Assembly: GCA_000285855.2 (NCBI GenBank)
Contig: HE978651.1
Location: 2,674,594-2,724,005, forward strand
From: Ruminococcus sp. JC304
Lineage (GTDB): Bacteria > Bacillota > Clostridia > Lachnospirales > Lachnospiraceae
Direction of reading: 5' to 3'
Length of the DNA stretch: 49,412 nucleotides
The notes beneath the pieces are model-generated. The model ran no database searches and was not told where the DNA came from. It was given only the letters and a program-made list of their open reading frames with translations. This document shows, one piece after another, positions 7,624 to 15,764 of the stretch; position 1 is the first letter of the stretch, and each line of letters begins with the position of its first letter. A program made the position numbers and the translations under genes.

Positions 7624-9663
7624 ATGAAGAAGAGAATTGCGCTTGCACTATTGGGTGCATTACTGGTAATGGCATCTGTCCCGACAGTTGCATATGCCCA
7701 GGAAGAAAGTACTGAAAGTACTGAAAATACTAATACTTTAACACCAGACAAAAAACCTGCCACAACCATTACAAAACAGATAAACGAAGATGTCTATCAG
7801 GTCCTGGATTTTGATGATACACAGGAAGAGGAATTTGCAAAGAAAGGTTTTATAACCGCGCCGGATTCTCTGCAGATTACAGATGATGATGGAAATGTTA
7901 TCTGGAACATGGATAATTATGATTTTGTAAGAGATACTGATTCACCAGACTCCGCAAATCCAAGTCTCTGGAGAAACACTAAGTCAAATGCCAACTATGG
8001 ACTTTTTCAGGTATCTGATGATATTTATCAGGTGCGTGGATATGATCTTTCCAACATGACATTTGTCCGTACAGATAATGGCTGGATCATCATGGACTGT
8101 CTTGCGTCATCTGATACAGCAAAAGCTGCATTAGAATTATTTAAATCTGAAATGGGAGACATCCATATCGTAGCAGTGATCATCAGTCATGCGCATATTG
8201 ATCATTATGGCGGTATTCAGGGAGTCCTCACACAGGACGAACTGGCAGATCCTTCTCTTTCTCTGGATGAGCAGATTGCATCTGGAAAAACAACAATCAT
8301 CGTTCCTGACGGATTCGAAAATGCAGTTATGTCAGAAAATGTATTTGTAGGAACAGCAATGAAGCGCCGCTCTTTATATCAATACGGTTCTGTAATTCAG
8401 CCTGGTGAGCAGGGACGCCTTTCTGTAGGCATCGGCCTTGCCGTCTCACAGGGCGAGGTGGGATATCTTTCTCCGACATTCAATGTCACAGAAGAAGTCT
8501 TTGAGACTACGATTGATGGTGTAAAAGTTATCTTCCAGCTTACCCCTGACACTGAGTCACCGGCAGAAATGAACACCTATTTCCCTGATAAAAAAGCTCT
8601 CTGGCTGGCAGAAAACTGTACCGCAAGTATGCATAATATCTATACATTACGTGGCGCAGAAGTACGTGACGCCAATAGCTGGGCACGTTATATTACAGAA
8701 GCACAGAGTCTGTTCGGAAAAGATGCAGAAGTTGTTTTTCAGTCTCATAACTGGCCACACTGGGGCAACGATGTAATTCAGGAATATATGACAAATACAG
8801 CTGCTGTATATAAATTCATGCATGATCAGACCTTACTTTATATCAATCAGGGATATACTTCAACAGAAATCGCAAACATGATCAAACTTCCGGAAGCATT
8901 AAATAAAGTATGGTATACCCGTCAGTACTATGGTACTCTGAAACATAATGTAAAAGCTATCTATCAGAAATATATGGGCTGGTATGATGCGAATCCGGTA
9001 CACTTAGACGAACTTGAACCAACCGAATATGCGAAGAAACTTGTAGAATATCTTGGTGATGCCGACGAAGTTCTGGAAATGGCAAAATCAGATTACGAAA
9101 AAGGTGAGTATCAATGGGTTGCACAGATTACAAATACTCTTGTGTATGCAGATCCGGAAAATGAGCAGGCAAAATATCTCTGTGCAGATGCACTAGAACA
9201 GCTTGGCTATCAGGCAGAATCCGGTGCATGGAGAAATGCATATCTGGTAGCAGCATCTGAACTTAGAAACGGTACAGATATGTATCCGCCAAGTGCTGTA
9301 ACAGGATCAGGAAGTACCGCTCAGCAGATGGATATGCAGACAACTCTTGATTATATGGGAATCATGCTTGACAGTACAAAACTTGCGGATAAATCCTTTA
9401 CTATAAACCTTCAGGTTACCAATGATCAGAATTATCTCCTGAAAGTACATCATGGTGTACTCCTGTATTACCCGGATGAACAGGATGAAAACGCAGACAT
9501 TACAATTACTACAAAGAAAGCCGGTATTCTTGCAATCGCAGCCTGCAATGAAGATGGAATCAGCAAACTGGTTGAATCTGTAGAAGGAGATCAGGAACTT
9601 TACAAGGCATTCTGTGAGAGTATGACACCTCTGAGTTTGTATTTCAACATCATTGAACCTTAA
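7624..9663 (+). CDS. Secreted alkyl-sulfatase-like metallo-beta-lactamase-fold hydrolase
   Basis: A 679-residue protein with a signal peptide (MKKRIALALLGALLVMASV..AYA) and an AAGGAGGT site 5 nt before the ATG. The dinuclear-zinc motif H189-A-H191-I-D193-H194-YGG, a further acidic ligand region (AENCTASMHNIYTLRGAEV, E330) and QSHNWPHWG (H375) match the SdsA1/BDS1 class of linear alkyl sulfatases. A middle helical dimerisation region (~residues 390-540) and an SCP2-like C-terminal hydrophobic-substrate domain (last ~120 residues) follow in the usual order. Family knowledge predicts hydrolysis of sulfate esters of lipophilic alcohols; the real substrate (alkyl or sterol sulfate, or something else) cannot be read from sequence. 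There is no lipobox, so it should be released or loosely wall-bound. It is followed by a terminator and the LytTR regulatory genes. Confidence 0.85.
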   Translation: MKKRIALALLGALLVMASVPTVAYAQEESTESTENTNTLTPDKKPATTITKQINEDVYQVLDFDDTQEEEFAKKGFITAPDSLQITDDDGNVIWNMDNYDFVRDTDSPDSANPSLWRNTKSNANYGLFQVSDDIYQVRGYDLSNMTFVRTDNGWIIMDCLASSDTAKAALELFKSEMGDIHIVAVIISHAHIDHYGGIQGVLTQDELADPSLSLDEQIASGKTTIIVPDGFENAVMSENVFVGTAMKRRSLYQYGSVIQPGEQGRLSVGIGLAVSQGEVGYLSPTFNVTEEVFETTIDGVKVIFQLTPDTESPAEMNTYFPDKKALWLAENCTASMHNIYTLRGAEVRDANSWARYITEAQSLFGKDAEVVFQSHNWPHWGNDVIQEYMTNTAAVYKFMHDQTLLYINQGYTSTEIANMIKLPEALNKVWYTRQYYGTLKHNVKAIYQKYMGWYDANPVHLDELEPTEYAKKLVEYLGDADEVLEMAKSDYEKGEYQWVAQITNTLVYADPENEQAKYLCADALEQLGYQAESGAWRNAYLVAASELRNGTDMYPPSAVTGSGSTAQQMDMQTTLDYMGIMLDSTKLADKSFTINLQVTNDQNYLLKVHHGVLLYYPDEQDENADITITTKKAGILAIAACNEDGISKLVESVEGDQELYKAFCESMTPLSLYFNIIEP

Positions 9664-9729
9664 GTCAACAAAATACTTTAGTTACTGCGAACAAAAATGA
9701 ACAGTAATACAATATCGCAATATAATGGG

Positions 9730-9759
9730 GAGGCTGTCACAAAATGACAGCCTCTTTTT
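9730..9759 (+). terminator. Intrinsic terminator after the alkyl-sulfatase-like gene
   Basis: Hairpin GAGGCTGTCA / TGACAGCCTC (10-bp stem, 5-nt loop) followed by five T. A nearby inverted pair TTACTG (9680s) / CAGTAA (9700s) precedes it. Confidence 0.9.
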
Positions 9760-9782
9760 GTGAATATGTGGGGGTATGATGG

Positions 9783-10127
9783 ATGAAAACAATCATATTA
9801 TATGGATATCCCGGAGAATGTGAGATCTCTGAACAATATCTGAAAGAATATAAAATACAGTGTTTTTCAGAGCAGGAAGAACTGGTACCGGCACTGATGG
9901 AAACACGTCCGGCTGCAGTATGGGTGATAATGGAGAAGGCAGCAGGTATGGAAGGTGTGATTGCGGTGAGAAGGATATATCCTGATCTTCCGGTCATATG
10001 GTTTTCAAATGATGGTGGATTTGCACCACAGGCATATCGTCTGCATGTAAATTATTTCATGCTTATGCCTATCAATGAAGATAAAATTATGACAGCACTG
10101 AAAAAATATGGCTTCCATGCACCGTAA
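9783..10127 (+). CDS. Stand-alone pseudo-receiver protein
   Basis: A 114-residue protein with the length and alternating pattern of a CheY-like receiver. The phospho-acceptor position is Glu (VWVIME51) instead of Asp, the conserved Lys near the end is replaced by Met (YFMLMPINEDK), and the N-terminal acidic pair is missing. It therefore cannot be phosphorylated in the usual way and may mimic a constantly activated receiver or act as a binding partner. It has no output domain. It starts 24 nt after the preceding terminator and lies 109 nt upstream of the LytTR regulator gene, so a role in the same signalling unit is likely but inferred. Confidence 0.65.
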   Translation: MKTIILYGYPGECEISEQYLKEYKIQCFSEQEELVPALMETRPAAVWVIMEKAAGMEGVIAVRRIYPDLPVIWFSNDGGFAPQAYRLHVNYFMLMPINEDKIMTALKKYGFHAP

Positions 10128-10155
10128 AAACATTTTGTGATACTTAATTATCAAA

Positions 10156-10183
10156 TTGCAAAATATGCAGATTTGTATATAAT
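10156..10183 (+). promoter_or_regulatory. Promoter of the LytTR regulator/sensor kinase genes
   Basis: TTGCAA (10156-10161), 16-bp spacer, TATAAT (10178-10183). Start of the regulator is about 50 nt downstream. Confidence 0.6.
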
Positions 10184-10236
10184 TATGTTATGGACAAAAA
10201 TTCTTTGCCCTAGAAAGCAGGGAGTATACAGATACT

Positions 10237-10970
10237 ATGAATAATTCTATTAGAATTGCAGTTTGTGATGATCTGAAAACAGAACGGCAAAAAATAATAT
10301 TATTGTTGTCTTCTTATCTGGATCAGAATAATCTGTATGCAGAAATCGATGAATTTGAATCTGGGGAATCCTTTCTGAGCTCAGACATGACACGTTACAG
10401 TCTTGTATTTCTGGATATTTTCATGGGTGGATTAAACGGGATGGAAACTGCAAAAAAGATCATTCAGAGTAATCAGAAAATACAGATCGTTTTTGCCAGC
10501 ACCAGCATTGATTTCGCAGCAGAAGCATTTAATATCGAAGCGCTTCACTATATCGTGAAACCAATCGGGAAAGAACAGGTATACAGTGTTCTGGATAAAT
10601 TTTTCGATAGTTTTTATTCCATGAGAACAGTGGAAGTAAAGGTCGGAAGGCTGGAAGAAAGTATTTATTTGTCAGATATACTATATATAGAAGCAAAAGG
10701 AAAAAAACATTAATTCATATGAAAACAGGCATTCTGGAAGCATCACAGTCACTTTCGGAAATGTCTCAGCTTCTACCCGCAGGTAATTTCTGTATGCCAA
10801 TCAGATGGGCATTAGTTTCCATGAGAGAAATCACTTCCATGCCATCTGATAAGCTGAAATTGTCAGACCAGACAGAAATTCCTATCAGTCGCGGAAAGCG
10901 GGAAGAAATTAAAAATGCATTTGCAGACTTTCGCTGGGCAGATATGAGAAGAAGAATGAGAGGAAGATAG
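10237..10970 (+). pseudogene. AgrA-like LytTR response regulator, split by a frameshift in an A7 tract
   Basis: Frame 1 (10237-10713) encodes a complete receiver (D11/D12, phospho-acceptor D60 in LVFLDIFMG, S/T88-89, K108 in YIVKPIG) and the first strands of a LytTR DNA-binding domain (DILYIEAKGKK), then stops. The rest of the LytTR domain (TLIHMKTGILEASQSLSEMS... MREITSMPSDK) lies one frame back up to 10970. The break is at seven A at 10701-10707, in the codon context GGA AAA AAA CAT TAA. One more A, or a -1 slip on the A-AAA-AAA heptamer, restores GKKTLIHMKTG exactly. Options are gene inactivation, programmed slippage, or a homopolymer sequencing error. The restored protein would be ~245 residues, normal for AgrA-like regulators. 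The sensor kinase follows 5 nt downstream. Confidence 0.85.
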
Positions 10971-10975
10971 AAAAA

Positions 10976-12259
10976 ATGGAAATTATCTTAAGTCTGCTTT
11001 GTGTATTGGTGCATATCCCAACTCTGATGTTAAGATATGTACCTTTTAAAGAGAGAGTTTCATCCAAAAATAAAAAACGCCTGATATTCTGGTATACAGC
11101 AGGACTCATTCCAGACTTTTTTCTATGTCTGTGGATTATTGAAACCGGCAGAATGACCGTTACATTTTATAAATTTAATATGCTCTTTTATTGCGTTATT
11201 ATGGGAATCGTAAATATTCTGATCATAAAAGGATATACAAAAGAGCATCTTTTTTCTTTTGGTCTTACTGCGCTGATCGTCTGGCTGACGTTTGCAATCG
11301 GAGTATATATCACCGAGCAGATAGGATACGGAATGTTGAATGAGGGACTGATTCTGGAAACCATAATCGGTTTTACACTTTATATCATTTTTTATCACTG
11401 GTATCGAAATCTAATGCGTAAGACCGTGACGCCATTTCTTGATATTGACAGTGAAGATTACTGGAATAATATATGGTTTATCCCGATTGCCATGTTTCTA
11501 AGCGGTCTGCTTTCGCATGGGCTGGAAGAATATACCGCTACCATACATCAGCTGATAAGCAGAATCCTGCTTGGAATGGCAACCATAGTCCTTTGCCACA
11601 GAATCGCACAGGATTACAGAAAAATGCTTGAAAAAATCCAGCTGAATCAGCAGCTTGAAATGCAGAAAAAATACTACGCTTCCCTGAGAGAAGCAATGGA
11701 AGCAGAACATGAAGTACGTCATAACTTCAAGCATCAGCTTACAGCACTCAAAGGATTTCTGGAAACAGGAAATACCGAAGAATTACGCCAATATTGTGAT
11801 GCTCTTGAAAACCGACTGTTGAATATCGCTGAGATTCCTTATACCGGAAATGCTGCTGCAGATGGTGTTTTATATCATTATGCCTGTATCGCAAAAGAAG
11901 AAAACATTTCTTTTAAGATCTGCTGCCGACTCGATAAATTGTCTATATCCGACACCGATTTGTGCTGTCTGCTTGGAAATGCACTCGATAATGCGGTCAC
12001 TGCATGCGGAAGGTATAATGGCGAACGATACATCACAGTCGCTTCAGAGAAAAATCAGGACATGCTGTTGCTTACCGTAGATAATTCTTTTGATGGAATG
12101 GTTTTGAAAAAAGAAGAAAAAATCCTCTCCCGTAAACGAAAAGATGAGACAGGAATCGGTATCCGCTCTATGCAGCAGATCTGCGAAAAATATAATGGGA
12201 CCAGTCGATTTGAAGCAGCAGGAAACCAGTTTGAAGCAAGTTTTATGATACATATATAA
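10976..12259 (+). CDS. AgrC-like GHKL sensor histidine kinase
   Basis: A 427-residue protein with about six N-terminal membrane segments (residues ~1-200), a coiled-coil linker (QLNQQLEMQKKYYASLREAM), the phospho-acceptor box EVRHNFKHQL (H249) and a GHKL ATPase with N-box GNALDNAVTAC and G-box GIGIRSMQQICEKYNG. It should sense an external or membrane signal and phosphorylate the LytTR regulator just upstream, with which it is nearly overlapping. No AgrB protease or AgrD-like peptide gene is present in the neighbourhood, so the ligand need not be a cyclic peptide. The flanking secreted proteins (alkyl-sulfatase-like and 503-residue orphan) are candidate targets, by position only. Confidence 0.9.
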   Translation: MEIILSLLCVLVHIPTLMLRYVPFKERVSSKNKKRLIFWYTAGLIPDFFLCLWIIETGRMTVTFYKFNMLFYCVIMGIVNILIIKGYTKEHLFSFGLTALIVWLTFAIGVYITEQIGYGMLNEGLILETIIGFTLYIIFYHWYRNLMRKTVTPFLDIDSEDYWNNIWFIPIAMFLSGLLSHGLEEYTATIHQLISRILLGMATIVLCHRIAQDYRKMLEKIQLNQQLEMQKKYYASLREAMEAEHEVRHNFKHQLTALKGFLETGNTEELRQYCDALENRLLNIAEIPYTGNAAADGVLYHYACIAKEENISFKICCRLDKLSISDTDLCCLLGNALDNAVTACGRYNGERYITVASEKNQDMLLLTVDNSFDGMVLKKEEKILSRKRKDETGIGIRSMQQICEKYNGTSRFEAAGNQFEASFMIHI

Positions 12260-12342
12260 AGAAAGATACCGGATTGTAATGATATATCCCGCTGGATTAT
12301 CAGCAAAACCTCATTTGCAAAACCGGTATCTTTCTTTATTTT
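12258..12342. terminator. Bidirectional terminator between convergent genes
   Basis: Two perfect 15-bp arms, AAAGAAAGATACCGG (12258-12272) and its complement (12323-12337), with a ~50-nt loop. The right arm is followed by a T-rich run, and the left arm on the other strand ends in TTTCTTT. It separates the kinase gene from the convergent secreted-protein gene. Confidence 0.75.
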
Positions 12343-12363
12343 TTAATGTTTATTTTTCAATCT

Positions 12364-13875
12364 TTATTTCTTATGGAAAACAATTGCACGGTCATAGATA
12401 ACCTCGTAGTAAGAAGCACCTACATTGGTTTCATCAAGGTAAGCACGGAATGCAAGTAATAAAGTATTTCCGTTGTCCACGCCATAATATTTTCCTTTTT
12501 CATTTCCGGTTGAATACTCAATCACAGAAGTATAATCATCCATTTTCGTACGCGCCATTTTATAAACATAATACTGATCAGGATTTTCACAGTTTTCTTC
12601 CAGATATTCAGCAGCACTTCCTGCATACAGAGAATCATAAATACTGCATACACCATTTAACATCGGACGCCCATAAAGTACTGCATTTGAATATCTCGCT
12701 TTTCCTGTCTGAGTATGATTTGCACCATAAACAACAATAAAGTCATCATCAGAATCCAGGGTAAAATTGCGTGTCATAACATACATTGCATCACGGTTGT
12801 CACCCTGTGAATTAGTATCATTATAATATGCAGTAAGTCCTTCCGGAACAGCAATTTCTGTTGAAAGCTCTTCATATGTATATTCATCGGCATACTTTGC
12901 AATAATTGCTTCACGAATATTCTCCAGATGCTCAGCAGGCTTATCCATAACTTCTGTTTCATGTTTTCCGGTTCCACGAGGTGTCACCGTTGCATTTGCA
13001 TATGGTGCTGCCTCTGTTTCTGTATTTGGAGTTACACGGTAAACAACAGATTTATCAGCAAGAGTGGAAATATATTCGTCATAAGCATCTGCGTCAGATG
13101 GCTGGGAAATACGACCCAGAAAGCAGAAAGTATCAGCACCTTTTTCCAGTCCCATATGATAGGTTTCTGCCGGGATTGGCATCACATTGATCATATTCTC
13201 ATCAAATCCGGAGACTTTAAGCTGTTCAGTAACCTGATCTGTTACTGTCTGGTTCGCGCTGATCACCATAACTGCTGAGCTGCCAAATTCGCTGTCACCA
13301 CTGTGCTTAATATTCAGCATATTAACCGGTTCTCCTATAGAACCGAAGATTGGATGATAAAGACCTGTGGTTTCATCTCCGACACTGAAAAATCCTGATT
13401 CATTCGTATAATCTTTTCCTTCTTTCTGTTCAGTAAACATGATGTAATTGATAAAGGAATAATAAACACTTTCTGGTGGAAGAGGCGTAACAAGTACAAG
13501 TGCTTCATCCTGGCAAAGTTTATATTGCCAGTTGTCAGGAGGAAATGTCGGATTCGGAACTTCCTGATCCGGTGCTTCCGGAAGATTAAATACCATGTAG
13601 GAAGATCCAGCATTATTTCCAAAGCAACTCATAAGTTTTCCTTCGGAAGCGGATTTGACTGTATCAAGTTCATAAAAACTTCCCTGCTGTACAGTAAATC
13701 CGGAACCTTCTAAAAGTGTTTTTAACTGTGCACTGTCACCTGTTTCTGAACTGGCTTCTTCCTGTGTGGAATCCTGTTCTTCTGCCTTTGCAGAGACCGG
13801 ATTGCCAAGTGCAGCGAAAATACCTGCTGTTAAAAGACATGTTGCAAAACAAAAACATGCAATTTTTCTTTTCAT
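12364..13875 (-). CDS. Secreted protein of unknown function (503 residues)
   Basis: It begins with a signal peptide (MKRKIACFCFATCLLTAGIF..VSA) and a short Gln/Glu/Ser-rich linker, preceded by a good AAAGGAG site. The mature part (~470 residues) contains motifs such as SSYMVFNLPEAPDQE, DDFIVVYGANHTQTGKARYS and YEVIYDRAIVFHKK, without transmembrane segments or a wall-anchor signal. I recognise no catalytic domain. Several Asn/Asp/Tyr-rich stretches look like a globular extracellular fold, and the YGANHT and AVLYGRPMLNG segments look like conserved loops. It faces the LytTR/GHKL genes across a shared terminator, and the only other exported protein nearby is the alkyl-sulfatase-like hydrolase, so a joint role is a reasonable guess. 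No function is claimed. Confidence 0.8.
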   Translation of the reverse strand: MKRKIACFCFATCLLTAGIFAALGNPVSAKAEEQDSTQEEASSETGDSAQLKTLLEGSGFTVQQGSFYELDTVKSASEGKLMSCFGNNAGSSYMVFNLPEAPDQEVPNPTFPPDNWQYKLCQDEALVLVTPLPPESVYYSFINYIMFTEQKEGKDYTNESGFFSVGDETTGLYHPIFGSIGEPVNMLNIKHSGDSEFGSSAVMVISANQTVTDQVTEQLKVSGFDENMINVMPIPAETYHMGLEKGADTFCFLGRISQPSDADAYDEYISTLADKSVVYRVTPNTETEAAPYANATVTPRGTGKHETEVMDKPAEHLENIREAIIAKYADEYTYEELSTEIAVPEGLTAYYNDTNSQGDNRDAMYVMTRNFTLDSDDDFIVVYGANHTQTGKARYSNAVLYGRPMLNGVCSIYDSLYAGSAAEYLEENCENPDQYYVYKMARTKMDDYTSVIEYSTGNEKGKYYGVDNGNTLLLAFRAYLDETNVGASYYEVIYDRAIVFHKK

Positions 13876-14272
13876 ATGTGGAAACTCCTTTCTTTATCTG
13901 CAAGTTTTACTTTAATAATTCTAACATCAAATAGTATTTATTTCTTTTTCAGGGAATGAATGACAGGTATCTGGAACGAACTGCAAAAAACAAAACTTGG
14001 ATATTCAAAAAAATCATAAGACAGTCAGCTTAAGAGCTAGACAGTAAGACGCAGAGTCGCTAATTCTAAAAATATTTAATTCAGAATGGCGGCCTATTGT
14101 ATATTTATTATAAACAATATGGTATGCTATCTATTGTGGACAATTACTGCTATTTTTAATTTAAAAAAATAAGGTTTTAAAAAAAGTATAAAATTTCACG
14201 TACTTAGGGCTAGCCGACGCGCCAGCGTCTTGGTACAACGAAACATATCGTATCAAGCGAGAGGTTTTACAG
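13876..14272. other. Intergenic region, no gene seen
   Basis: A+T-rich sequence between the secreted-protein gene and the MalT-like stub. It holds AT-rich near-repeats around ATTGT (14096-14150) and a short GC-rich dyad GACGC-GCCA-GCGTC near 14214-14230 without a T-run. No reliable gene or terminator was found. Confidence 0.5.
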
Positions 14273-14500
14273 ATGTCTAAAAAGAAATATAATCTGAATA
14301 CAATTTACATCTCTGAGCGTCTGCAGGAGAATCTGAAGCCGATTTCACACTCTGCATTCACTGCTGTGACCGCTCCCATGGGATATGGAAAAACAACTGC
14401 TATCAACTGGTATCTGGACAAGCAGAGCAAAAACAGAAACTCCTGTGTGATCCGGATCAGTATTTATTCTGATAATCTGTCTGTTTTCTGGCAGAGCTGA
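14273..14500 (+). pseudogene. N-terminal stub of a MalT-like (LuxR/STAND ATPase) regulator
   Basis: A 75-codon frame that opens MSKKKYNLNTIYISERLQEN and contains a Walker A site, TAPMGYGKTTAINWYL, then IYSDNLSVFWQS and a stop. This is the first ~75 residues of MalT-type regulators, which are usually ~800-900 residues with an ATPase, TPR arm and LuxR HTH. The rest is missing, and the sequence after the stop runs directly into the 3' end of the DUF554 gene, so the loss is by deletion, not a point stop. It cannot be a functional regulator on its own. Confidence 0.7.
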
Positions 14501-14534
14501 TTTCTTCCATAAACAAGAGCTCTACCTGATTCGG

Positions 14535-15266
14535 TTACGCTACTAGCGGAAGTACATAGGTTACCCAGAGCCATGACATTGGCATGATCAGCACCATCGC
14601 AGGTATCATATCCGCAGTTGGAAAGTTTTTCAGCTTCACCATACGAAAGCCTGTTGCAAGCATCAGGAAACCGCCACAGGCTTTAAAGTCATTGATCATA
14701 TCAGGTGTAGTCAGCGGAAAAATTGCTGTTGCCGCAAAAAAAAGTATCAAAAAAATGATGATCTGCGGAATCGCGATCATGCAAACCACCATTCCCAGAC
14801 TACATGCAAAAATAGCAGCTGTAAATAAATCCAGAATAGATTTTGAAATTAGTACAGAATGATCTCCGCTCATTCCAGACACAATGGAACCATAAATTCC
14901 GGTTCCACTGGCACAGAATAATACGATAATAGTAACCAGTGTGTTCATAAACTCATCCTCTGGCAGCTCTGAACTTGAGTTCTTGAGAAACTTGCTGATT
15001 CCACGCTGCATAACACCTGCACCTGCGTTAATTTTCTCACCAAGATGAACAGCCAGCCCGATACCTGTACCGATCACTATGGAAAAAATGACCGCCGGCA
15101 TATTTTCCATCAGACCAATCGTACTGATTCCCATTCCCATAGAACATACCCCGAACACCAGAGTAATGTCCTCCTTAAACTTTGGACTCAGTTTGTGTCC
15201 CAACAAGGTACCCAGGATACCACCGATCACTATGGATAATCCGTTAATAATTACTCCAATTGGCAT
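14535..15266 (-). CDS. DUF554 family membrane protein
   Basis: A 243-residue integral membrane protein with about seven hydrophobic segments and the family's glycine-rich opening, MPIGVIINGLSIVIGGILG, followed by GVCSMGMGISTIG. Length and motif order fit the DUF554 (YdfK/YqgA-like) family, whose role is not established; a transporter or channel-like role has been suggested only from topology. GAGGAG lies 8 nt before the start. It is an intact gene sitting between decayed accessory fragments. Confidence 0.85.
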   Translation of the reverse strand: MPIGVIINGLSIVIGGILGTLLGHKLSPKFKEDITLVFGVCSMGMGISTIGLMENMPAVIFSIVIGTGIGLAVHLGEKINAGAGVMQRGISKFLKNSSSELPEDEFMNTLVTIIVLFCASGTGIYGSIVSGMSGDHSVLISKSILDLFTAAIFACSLGMVVCMIAIPQIIIFLILFFAATAIFPLTTPDMINDFKACGGFLMLATGFRMVKLKNFPTADMIPAMVLIMPMSWLWVTYVLPLVA

Positions 15267-15374
15267 AACTTTTTCTCCTCTATCTATATTTTCTTATCTA
15301 AAATACCACTTTAATTTATAAAAATGCAAGTATTTTTATATGAGATGCCATCGGACACTTACAGATTATCTTTT

Positions 15375-15486
15375 CTAATGATAGAATGACTGATTGCTTA
15401 TATCTATCAGCATTTGTAAATCTGGATAACTTTTTTCATTTTCCCAGTTTGAAACAGTTTGTCGGGTACGTTCCTTTCTCTGATAG
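15375..15486 (-). pseudogene. XRE-family helix-turn-helix fragment
   Basis: The minus-strand frame RTRQTVSNWENEKSYPDLQM followed by LIDISNQSF and a stop at 15375 matches the recognition-helix region of Cro/C1-type regulators (normally ...TRQTVSNWENGKSYPDLQML...). Only ~35 residues remain; both ends of the domain are lost. Confidence 0.6.
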
Positions 15487-15764
15487 CATAATATTCATAT
15501 TTTCATCATTCTTTGAATATTAGTATCTCAGAAATAGTGTTCAAAGTAAAGCAATCATCACATTACATTGCATATATAGCTGCGCAAAGATTCTTTGACA
15601 GGTGCTTTTCTCTAGAAATTTCGATTGTTCTAATTATTTTTAGTTCTACCTTCTTGCCCTTCGGACAAGAAGTATCCCTCACTTTCAGCTCGGTCAATTG
15701 AAATTGAGATTTCACCTATTCTAAATTTATTTACAGTTTTGACCCCAACATCATAACTATTTGC
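15487..15764. other. Intergenic debris with a strong hairpin
   Basis: No gene seen. A 23-nt inverted repeat, CTTCTTG..CAAGAAG at 15650-15672 with one internal mismatch and a 3-nt loop, is the only clear structure. It is not followed by a T-run on either strand, so a terminator call is not supported. Confidence 0.5.

Noticed and set aside
9660-12260. AgrD-like cyclic peptide gene near the AgrA/AgrC-like pair
   Set aside because: I looked for a short frame with a Cys-containing core and acidic tail and for an AgrB-like membrane protease; neither is present.
15650-15672. Strong hairpin as a terminator
   Set aside because: No T-run follows on either strand, and no clear gene end is adjacent.
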